Shown here: piece by piece, positions 1-4,981 of the stretch | Layout of the letters: the number at the start of each line of letters is the position of its first letter | Position numbering within the stretch: the stretch's first letter is position 1 | From: JBBAAW01 sp041658075 | GTDB taxonomy: Bacteria; Patescibacteriota; WWE3; UBA101185; UBA10185 | NCBI GenBank assembly: GCA_041658075.1 | Contig: JBBAAW010000026.1 | Coordinates: 1-7,636 of the forward strand | Length of the DNA stretch: 7,636 nucleotides | Direction: 5' to 3' | Program-made: the position numbers and the translations under genes | Notes under the pieces: generated by a model | The model's database searches: none | Told to the model about the DNA's origin: nothing | What the model saw: only the letters and a program-made list of their open reading frames with translations

Positions 1-35
1 AAAACACACAAATTGCCAAAGCGGGAAACCATTTT

Positions 36-692
36 TTAACCAAAGCCATTAGGTGATTTTAGCAGACCGTAAAGAAAAAAGGCAGGACTCAAGTACCAGA
101 CATATATTTTTATCGGATCATTGGGCTTGTCATCAGTGGGCTTAACCGCATCGACTACCGACTCCGTAAGCGTTTTGTCATCACCGGAAGTTTTTAAAAT
201 GTTCTCATTCAGTAAATCCGTATACTTTTTGTAATAAGCCATTCCCCAAATCTTTTTAACGGGCGTTTCGTATTTTTGACCGGTTAAAGTGTCGTAAATA
301 ACAAAATAGAGCGACGCCGAAGATTCCAGACTCTGCACCCCAATAAATTTTAACCGCTCTTCCTTTTGCAAATAGGGAAGTTGACTATTAAAGTCCGCTA
401 TTCCCACAAACTTCTTTAAGTCCTCGTTATAAATTTCTACCGCCCCCGCGGAAATAAAAGGCTTAACCGTGAGTCGTTTTTGCTCCACCATATTAAAATC
501 CTTGATGTTCCAATTAAATTGAGTAACAATTTCCTGCCCATCCCTCAAGATATTTTGGGGCAAGGTAAAGTCAAGATGATAATCCGTCAGTGCGTAAACT
601 TTAGAACAAGCAGCGATCGATGATATTACCCATAACGCAAGGGCAAGAGAAAATGCCAAACTAATAATTTTTTGCCACGCGTAAATCAACAC
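36..692 (-). CDS. Hypothetical secreted or membrane-anchored protein (218 aa, GTG start)
   Basis: I do not recognise the family. The N-terminus (residues 1-34) is a signal peptide or signal anchor: a hydrophobic run from about residue 9 to 28 ends in I-A-A-C, a possible lipobox with Cys29, and V-Y-A at 32-34 could be a signal peptidase I site instead. Residues 38-190 look like a soluble extracytoplasmic domain with alternating hydrophobic and polar residues, probably beta-rich, ending in an acidic and lysine-rich linker (about 168-193). A second hydrophobic stretch (about 194-212) follows, so the protein may be anchored at both ends. The start is GTG at 690-692. There is no in-frame Met before residue 68, and the signal sequence requires a start here. 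No Shine-Dalgarno sequence precedes it; a promoter-like -10 lies 6 nt upstream. The gene is divergent from the Nudix gene. It is likely a real gene, but its function is unknown. Confidence 0.75.
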   Translation of the reverse strand: MLIYAWQKIISLAFSLALALWVISSIAACSKVYALTDYHLDFTLPQNILRDGQEIVTQFNWNIKDFNMVEQKRLTVKPFISAGAVEIYNEDLKKFVGIADFNSQLPYLQKEERLKFIGVQSLESSASLYFVIYDTLTGQKYETPVKKIWGMAYYKKYTDLLNENILKTSGDDKTLTESVVDAVKPTDDKPNDPIKIYVWYLSPAFFLYGLLKSPNGFG

Positions 693-727
693 ACCCGCAA
701 TTTAATTGTAGACATGAAATGCGTCAA
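693..727 (-). promoter_or_regulatory. Putative promoter of the 36-692 gene, possibly leaderless
   Basis: Read on the minus strand, TTGACG (722-727) is followed after exactly 17 bp by TAAATT (699-704, 4/6 to TATAAT). Only 6 nt then separate the -10 from the GTG start codon, so transcription would begin at or next to the start codon. A second -10-like TACAAT (705-710) has no -35 at proper spacing. This is predicted by pattern only. Confidence 0.45.
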
Positions 728-736
728 GATCTTGAC
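723..736. promoter_or_regulatory. Perfect 14-bp palindrome between divergent genes (candidate operator)
   Basis: GTCAAGATCTTGAC is identical to its reverse complement. Its outer ends form outward-facing -35-like hexamers: TTGACG toward the leftward gene and TTGACT (732-737) toward the Nudix gene. A dimeric regulator bound here would cover the -35 of the leftward promoter. The adjacent protein with an N-terminal winged helix (783-1490) is an obvious but unproven candidate to bind it. Confidence 0.5.
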
Positions 737-770
737 TTCTAGTTTGAATAGAATTTGTTGTCGCTTTCTG

Positions 771-776
771 TATAAT
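771..776 (+). promoter_or_regulatory. Consensus -10 box of the winged-helix/Nudix gene
   Basis: A perfect TATAAT lies 6 nt before the GTG start at 783. No good -35 is seen at 16-18 bp; TTGAAT (744-749) is 21 bp away and TTGACT (732-737) is 33 bp away. The predicted transcription start falls on or beside the start codon, suggesting a leaderless mRNA. Confidence 0.45.
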
Positions 777-782
777 TGAGAG

Positions 783-1490
783 GTGTTTAGTTATGTCCAA
801 CAATTAATATTGTCAAAACTTCTTAGAGCAGATAACTTACGCTACTCAGAAATGACTCCAGAAGAAAGTAGAATCGATGATGATCTGTATAACTATCATC
901 TGCAATTTCTGGTAAAAAAGGGCTTTGTTAAAAAAGAGGATAAACGCTACTCGTTAACAGAGAAAGGCAAGGTAGCAGTACAACATCTGGATATTAAAGG
1001 AAACGAGCAAAATTATTTTAAAGTTGGTGTACTACCCTATGTGGTGAGAATACTTAACGGAAAGAAAGAGATTCTCCTGGAGAAAAGGTTACGGCATCCT
1101 TATTTTGGAGACGTCAACCCCAGTATTTCTGGAAAAGTTTTGTTTGGAGAAAAAATCACCGACGCGGCAAAAAGAAAGCTAGAAGAGGAAACGGGGTTAG
1201 AGGCAGAATTTAAGCCCATTGGCGTTACCAGAAAGATACGAAGAGATAAAAATAATCAAATTATCGAAGATACCTTCTATCATGTATGCTACGGTGAAAA
1301 CCCCACAGGCGTCTTGGATGAAAGAAATGTTTATGGAGAACATTATTGGTCTGACTTTAATACTGCTTTAGAGTCGCAAAGAAAAAACGTAACGGCAAGC
1401 TTTTTATCAGAAGAGGTTATAAAAAGAGTGGATAGCAATAGAACTGAATTTTTCTATTTTGAAGAGGACATCACACTACCCAAATACTAA
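783..1490 (+). CDS. Winged-helix plus Nudix hydrolase domain protein (235 aa)
   Basis: Residues 1-70 look like a winged helix-turn-helix: a helical start, a recognition-helix-like region around 34-47, then a wing and LTEKGK (58-63), typical of ArsR/PadR-like folds. Residues about 78-215 form a Nudix domain. The Nudix box is at 117-139: G117, E123, R131, L133, E135, E136, G138 and L139 fit G-x5-E-x7-R-E-U-x-E-E-x-G-U, except that the Glu after Arg is Lys132. E135 and E136 are the usual metal ligands and are kept. Nudix enzymes hydrolyse nucleoside diphosphates linked to another group; some relatives, such as NrtR, are ligand-sensing repressors with the opposite domain order (Nudix then winged helix). 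The protein could be a hydrolase, a regulator, or both; the substrate cannot be read from sequence. The GTG start fits because the winged helix begins within the first few residues. The gene is divergent from 36-692, with a palindrome between them. Confidence 0.88.
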   Translation: MFSYVQQLILSKLLRADNLRYSEMTPEESRIDDDLYNYHLQFLVKKGFVKKEDKRYSLTEKGKVAVQHLDIKGNEQNYFKVGVLPYVVRILNGKKEILLEKRLRHPYFGDVNPSISGKVLFGEKITDAAKRKLEEETGLEAEFKPIGVTRKIRRDKNNQIIEDTFYHVCYGENPTGVLDERNVYGEHYWSDFNTALESQRKNVTASFLSEEVIKRVDSNRTEFFYFEEDITLPKY

Positions 1491-1492
1491 AA

Positions 1493-1514
1493 CTACCTAG
1501 CCTTTACTCGGTAG
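1493..1514. terminator. Weak hairpin after the Nudix gene
   Basis: CTACC (1493-1497) pairs with GGTAG (1510-1514) around a 12-nt loop, directly after the stop codon at 1490. The stem is only 5 bp and no T-run follows on the plus strand, so termination here is doubtful. Confidence 0.2.
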
Positions 1515-1560
1515 AAATTATAACAATTTGTCTTAATATATTCACTAAACCTATTCTGTT

Positions 1561-1567
1561 AAGGAGG
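1561..1567 (+). promoter_or_regulatory. Strong Shine-Dalgarno sequence for the 63-aa gene
   Basis: AAGGAGG is complementary to the 16S rRNA 3' end and sits 4 nt before the ATG at 1572. It fixes the start and contrasts with the neighbouring genes that lack any such site. Possible -10 sequences upstream (TATATT 1537-1542, TATAAC 1519-1524) have no convincing -35. Confidence 0.85.
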
Positions 1568-1571
1568 AGAT

Positions 1572-1763
1572 ATGCGCAAGATTCCAGTTGTAAGGGCGTA
1601 CTACGAAGACACAAGCGGAGATGAGCACAGGGAAAGCTTCTGCGAGGGAGAAGGGGGGAAATTTAAGAAGCTTCTAGCGAAGTACCCCAAAGCCCGTCTC
1701 ACAACGAGATTGATCGATCGCGTACTCTCCAAAGAAGAAGCCGAGCGCATGTTGAAGAAGTAG
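1572..1763 (+). CDS. Small highly charged hypothetical protein (63 aa)
   Basis: I do not recognise the family. The protein is soluble, with no signal or membrane segment. Residues 1-25 could form a beta hairpin containing an acidic stretch; residues 29-63 look helical and are rich in Lys, Arg and Glu, ending in two lysines. A single Cys24 sits in a Glu/Gly-rich turn. The excellent Shine-Dalgarno sequence argues strongly that it is translated. Its codons are unlike the A+T-rich neighbours: Tyr is TAC in all three cases, Lys is AAG six times and AAA three times, and CGC/CGT arginine codons are frequent. That fits either high expression or a different origin. It stands alone, between the Nudix gene and a minus-strand terminator. 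A basic, nucleic-acid-associated role is possible but only a guess. Confidence 0.75.
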   Translation: MRKIPVVRAYYEDTSGDEHRESFCEGEGGKFKKLLAKYPKARLTTRLIDRVLSKEEAERMLKK

Positions 1764-1773
1764 GAATAGGGTA

Positions 1774-1817
1774 CAAAAAATTAGCGTGTAGCTCTTGTCT
1801 CGGCTGGCTACACGCTA
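1774..1817 (-). terminator. Intrinsic terminator facing the minus strand
   Basis: TAGCGTGTAGC (1782-1792) and GCTACACGCTA (1807-1817) form a perfect 11-bp stem with a 14-nt loop. Read on the minus strand, the stem is followed by one A and then six T (complement of the A-run at 1775-1780), the classic intrinsic terminator form. On the plus strand it is followed by CATCCT, with no T-run, so it is directional. Nothing terminator-like lies between the M23 stop (2140) and here, so the rmuC/ftsEX/M23 transcripts probably end at this site, running antisense through the CYTH relic. Confidence 0.75.
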
Positions 1818-1823
1818 CATCCT

Positions 1824-2120
1824 ATGAAAATAGAATTTGAAGCAAAAATAATAAAAATAAACAAGAATATTATTAGAGACAAGCTAAAAACTTTGGGGGC
1901 CGAATTGTGCTTTAAAGAAAAACTGTTTACAAGAATAACATTTGACAATCCGGAGCTCCGCTCAAAAAACACTTGGGTTCGTTTAAGAGATGAAAGCGGA
2001 AAGGTAACTTTGGCTCTCAAAAGCGTGAAAAATGAGGATTTGGTCTACGGTTCTTCCGACGGTATTTATAAAAACTTCTACGACATCAATATACTAATTA
2101 AACCAGAACTAGTTTTCTAA
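1824..2120 (+). pseudogene. Truncated CYTH-domain protein (98 aa), probable pseudogene
   Basis: The N-terminus carries the CYTH signature ExExK: E4, E6 and K8. Next comes a helix resembling family members (about 16-27), then a strand with W51-V-R-L-R and the TLALK strand (about 62-66). CYTH proteins (class IV adenylate cyclases, thiamine triphosphatases, inorganic triphosphatases) bind triphosphate compounds and a divalent metal inside an eight-strand beta tunnel of about 170-200 residues. This reading frame stops at 98 codons. Similarity fades after about residue 84 (SDGIY), so the second half of the tunnel, with its acidic and basic residues, is missing. The other two forward frames reach stops quickly between 2040 and 2140 and do not restore it. 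The stop is 19 bp from the convergent M23 stop, so there is no room for the lost part. No Shine-Dalgarno sequence precedes the ATG; the hairpin 1782-1817 ends 6 nt before it. Activity is unlikely. A short functional CYTH-like protein cannot be excluded. Confidence 0.7.
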
Positions 2121-2139
2121 TTTAATGGTGGCATGACAA

Positions 2140-3336
2140 CTATCGAATATGTAAATAGTAACTTATAACCCCACCGCCATGATCAATAGCCGCGTAATTT
2201 AAACCAACACCATAACAATTTTGCACGCTTCTTACATAAACCCCGTCCGCGGGAGCATATATCTTGATATTACTATCTACCATATCTATGCCTGTGTGTT
2301 TACCACCAGGATAACGATACGACCACGAAGTCGTCCCAAACCGCTGTGTTATACGCGGGCTTGCCATTGGCCAACCCCAGTTACCGCCACCAACCTTAAG
2401 TATCGGGCTTGAGTAATTATTGATGTCAACCGTCAAGGTTTTAGGCTTAAGATAATTCTCGGCGTTGACCAACGCTCCATTCTTTCTAACCTCAAAATGT
2501 AGATGGGATCCAGTGGAGCAATACGGATAGCCGGAATTCCCCATGTAGGCTATTACATCGCCTTTCTTAACCTTCTCGCCATTGGAAAAGTTGATTCCGG
2601 CAACAATACCCTGAATAGCTTCCAGCTCTGCTTTTGCCTGCGCCAGCAACTTTTGGTAAGTGACCTCGTTGTTTTGGGTTTCTTCTAGAAGCTGTTTTTT
2701 CTCCACTTTTTTGGTGTCCAACTGATCGCTGTAAACTTCTAAATTGCGCTTTTCCGCCTCCACCTGTTTTTTTAACGCCTCAATTTGCTCTTTTTTGTCG
2801 CCCAACAAACCTTTTTGCTTATCATAAACCCCTCGCGTCTCTCTCATTTGGTCCAAAAGTTTTTTATCTTCCACCGACATGGTCCGCAAATACTCTAACT
2901 TTTGCACAATTCCACTTAAACTTCCGGATCCAAAAATCACATACAATGGCGAGGTTTCTATGCTTTCATACCGCACCCGCGAGCGTTTTCCCAAAATCTC
3001 GTTCTGAAAATCAATCGTACTGGACATTTTTACAATCCGCTCCCCCAAGTCGCCAATATCCTCCTCCAGCTTTGTAATTTGGGCGTTTCTTCTTATAATT
3101 TCCGCGTTCGACTGCTGAATCCGCAATTCCGTTAGGTTAATCTGCGCATCCAAATAAGTAATTTCTTTGCTAAGCGACTGCTCCACACCGGCAAGATTTT
3201 TAAGCTTCTGTTCCAATTCCGCAATTTTATCCTTTAAAGCATCGGCTGGAGCGTCTTCCTGCGCAAGAATGGACACATTTACAACCACAGCAAAAGAAAC
3301 TATAAGCAGTGTGAAAACCAAAATTCGTTTAAGCAT
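2140..3336 (-). CDS. Secreted coiled-coil M23 peptidoglycan hydrolase with circularly permuted catalytic domain (PcsB/EnvC-like)
   Basis: This protein is predicted to cleave peptidoglycan, or to activate cleavage, under FtsEX control. Residues 1-25 are a signal peptide with a likely cut after I-L-A25. Residues about 30-125 and 143-245 are long coiled coils, separated by a short segment containing SPLYVIFGSGSL (129-140), as in PcsB/EnvC-type proteins. The rest holds M23 (lysostaphin-type) motifs in an unusual order. First comes the usual C-terminal half: VKKGDVIAYMGNSG (256-269), then G276-S-H278-L-H280-F-E-V. After a linker (about 284-318) comes the usual N-terminal half: WPMASPRITQRFG (322-334), H347-T-G-I-D351, APADGVY (361-367), and finally Y393-Y-L-H396 two residues before the stop. 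H347, D351 and H280 are the expected zinc ligands; H278 and H396 match the catalytic histidines. All are present, so the site looks complete. Only 3 nt separate it from ftsX, with no Shine-Dalgarno sequence, which suggests translational coupling. Confidence 0.9.
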   Translation of the reverse strand: MLKRILVFTLLIVSFAVVVNVSILAQEDAPADALKDKIAELEQKLKNLAGVEQSLSKEITYLDAQINLTELRIQQSNAEIIRRNAQITKLEEDIGDLGERIVKMSSTIDFQNEILGKRSRVRYESIETSPLYVIFGSGSLSGIVQKLEYLRTMSVEDKKLLDQMRETRGVYDKQKGLLGDKKEQIEALKKQVEAEKRNLEVYSDQLDTKKVEKKQLLEETQNNEVTYQKLLAQAKAELEAIQGIVAGINFSNGEKVKKGDVIAYMGNSGYPYCSTGSHLHFEVRKNGALVNAENYLKPKTLTVDINNYSSPILKVGGGNWGWPMASPRITQRFGTTSWSYRYPGGKHTGIDMVDSNIKIYAPADGVYVRSVQNCYGVGLNYAAIDHGGGVISYYLHIR

Positions 3337-3339
3337 AAA

Positions 3340-4233
3340 TTAGTAATTTAAATACTTTTTAACCGCGGAAGTGCTTGAGATATAACCTAAAAGCGCGCCA
3401 CATAGAGTTAAAACTAAGGTTAAGACAATTGCAAATATCCACGCGGGAACGGCAAGGCTGGAAACCAAAGCAAAATCAGTAATCCCCAAAGAACCCAAAA
3501 ATCCGGAAAATAGCGCAACAAATATCAAAACCGCATAAACCAGACCCGCAATAAAAGCCGAAACTCCTCCATACAAAACCCCTTGGTGAATTAGAGGATT
3601 TTTAACATAAGCATCGCTCGCCCCTACTAACTTTAATATTTCAAACTCCGCGCCACGCAGGGAAATTGCCGTTCTAACCGTGGACACTACAATAGAAAAT
3701 GACACAAAAAGCAAGATTACCAACACCACTCCCACCGCAAGGCTTAAAACTCCCCGCCAGAAATTAAAACGCTCAATAATATCCTTAAAAAACTTAACCC
3801 CCTCCACGCCTTCTAATTTAGAGTATTCGTCTGACAAAGTATTTAAAAGCGACACTTTTACCGCCCGCACTTCCAAACTTGCCGGCAAAACACTCGCCGT
3901 AACCGACTCCAAAAGCAAAGGCTCGTTCTTGTTTAGCTCCTTAAAAATATTAAACGCGTCGTCCTTGGACACATATTTTACGCTGTAAACCCGTTTATCC
4001 TTTTCTATTTGCGACTTTAAATTCAGAATTTGCGACTCCCCAAAGTCGTCTTTAAAAAATATGGTAACCGCGGCCTCTTTTTCCAGCTTGCCAAGCGCTG
4101 TCTGAGACAGCACTTCAATCAACACAAAAAGTCCAAAAACCAAAAACGTTAACGTCATTACCACTAGATTTGACGCGGTAAAGAGTTTTTCCTTGTTAAC
4201 ATTTTGTAGAACCTTACTTAGTGCTTTGGACAT
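3340..4233 (-). CDS. ftsX: Cell division protein FtsX (297 aa)
   Basis: FtsX is the membrane partner of the FtsE ATPase. The complex works at the septum and transmits ATP hydrolysis to a periplasmic or extracellular peptidoglycan hydrolase. The topology is typical: a short cytoplasmic N-terminus, TM1 (about 21-43), a large extracytoplasmic domain (about 46-158), then TM2 (about 162-185), TM3 (about 217-244) and TM4 (about 262-284), with a basic C-terminal tail. The conserved cytoplasmic loop after TM2 reads SLRGAEFEILKLVGAS (191-206), the family's R-x-E-I-x-x-L-V-G-A motif that contacts FtsE. The length is normal. The start overlaps the 3' end of ftsE by 20 nt, and the coiled-coil M23 gene begins 3 nt after the stop. 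The extracytoplasmic domain is the expected docking site for that coiled coil; this is inferred from PcsB and EnvC systems. Confidence 0.95.
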   Translation of the reverse strand: MSKALSKVLQNVNKEKLFTASNLVVMTLTFLVFGLFVLIEVLSQTALGKLEKEAAVTIFFKDDFGESQILNLKSQIEKDKRVYSVKYVSKDDAFNIFKELNKNEPLLLESVTASVLPASLEVRAVKVSLLNTLSDEYSKLEGVEGVKFFKDIIERFNFWRGVLSLAVGVVLVILLFVSFSIVVSTVRTAISLRGAEFEILKLVGASDAYVKNPLIHQGVLYGGVSAFIAGLVYAVLIFVALFSGFLGSLGITDFALVSSLAVPAWIFAIVLTLVLTLCGALLGYISSTSAVKKYLNY

Positions 4234-4945
4234 ATTTTCCTTCCTTCACATCAGAAACAACTTTACCGTCATCAAGCCGCACGACTCGCTTTTTAAGTTT
4301 ATCCACTACTCTGTCGTCATGCGTTGCCATCATAACCGCCACTCCCATTTTGTTGATTTTTTCAAACACTTCCACCACCTGCGCGCTAGAAACAGGATCG
4401 ATGTTGCCGGTAGGCTCATCTGCAACCAAAAGATCAGGCTCGTGAGCTAAAGCCCTTGCTATAACGACTCTTTGAAGTTCGCCGCCGGAAAGCTCTGCGG
4501 GAAATCTTTGCGACTTATCTAGTAGCCCTACCAGAGTCAGCACATTATCTACCACTTCTTTTATTTGACTTTTTGGGGCGTCCGTAACTTCCAGAGCAAC
4601 TGCCACATTGTCAAAAACATTTTTGGAGGACAAAATTTTGAAGTCCTGAAAAACCACTCCAATTCTTCTTCTCATGGTGTGAATTTCTTTATGAGGAATA
4701 GTAGCAATATCGACGCCATCAAAAACAATACTTCCCGAACTTGGAATCTGCTCACGAATCAAAAGTTTAACCAAGGACGATTTACCCGCGCCGGATCTAC
4801 CAACTAGAAACACAAACTCGCCCTTGCCGATTGTAAAAGTAACATCGTCTAGACACTTAAATCCATTGTCGTACTCTTTGGTAACATTTTGAAAAACAAC
4901 TAAAGGGTTGTTTTCTTGAATATTTTCTTTAGGCAGTTTTTTCAT
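4214..4945 (-). CDS. ftsE: Cell division ATP-binding protein FtsE (243 aa)
   Basis: FtsE is the ATPase subunit of the ABC-type FtsEX complex that regulates septal peptidoglycan cleavage from the cytoplasmic side. All nucleotide-binding motifs are intact: Walker A G49-R-S-G-A-G-K55-S-S, Q-loop Q100, signature L152-S-G-G-E-L-Q-R159, Walker B D171-L-L-V-A-D176-E177-P, and the H-loop histidine H209 in ATHD. The signature has Leu where many FtsE proteins have Gln (LSGGEQQR). About 14 extra residues precede the first strand (LVVFQNV), making it slightly longer than the usual 220-230 residues. The ATG at 4943-4945 is the only good start before that strand. It has no Shine-Dalgarno sequence; a consensus TATAAT lies 9 nt upstream. 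It is the first gene of the ftsE-ftsX-M23 unit and lies 36 nt downstream of rmuC. Confidence 0.96.
   Translation of the reverse strand: MKKLPKENIQENNPLVVFQNVTKEYDNGFKCLDDVTFTIGKGEFVFLVGRSGAGKSSLVKLLIREQIPSSGSIVFDGVDIATIPHKEIHTMRRRIGVVFQDFKILSSKNVFDNVAVALEVTDAPKSQIKEVVDNVLTLVGLLDKSQRFPAELSGGELQRVVIARALAHEPDLLVADEPTGNIDPVSSAQVVEVFEKINKMGVAVMMATHDDRVVDKLKKRVVRLDDGKVVSDVKEGKYVQSTK
4239..4247 (-). promoter_or_regulatory. Shine-Dalgarno sequence of ftsX inside ftsE
   Basis: On the minus strand, GAAGGAAGG lies 5 nt before the ftsX ATG and within the ftsE coding region. It supports the overlapping ftsX start and shows that operon-internal genes here can use ribosome-binding sites, unlike the leading genes. 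Confidence 0.75.
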
Positions 4946-4954
4946 ATCAGATGC

Positions 4955-4960
4955 ATTATA
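4955..4960 (-). promoter_or_regulatory. Consensus -10 box before ftsE
   Basis: TATAAT on the minus strand lies 9 nt before the ftsE ATG, in the 36-nt gap after rmuC. No convincing -35 is found 16-18 bp upstream. If active, it gives ftsEX-M23 its own promoter with a leader of only 2-3 nt, in addition to any read-through from rmuC. Confidence 0.4.
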
Positions 4961-4981
4961 GCCTAAAAAGCTAAACTTAAC

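Noticed and set aside
1808..2020. Minus-strand open frame of 70 codons with a hydrophobic segment
   Set aside because: It is antisense to the CYTH N-terminal half, where the ExExK and WVRLR motifs show the plus strand is the coding strand. The hydrophobic run mirrors lysine/isoleucine codons.
2221..2688. Plus-strand open frames of about 60 codons at 2221-2412 and 2503-2688
   Set aside because: They lie antisense inside the M23 peptidase gene, which has strong domain evidence, and they show no ribosome-binding site or recognisable domain.
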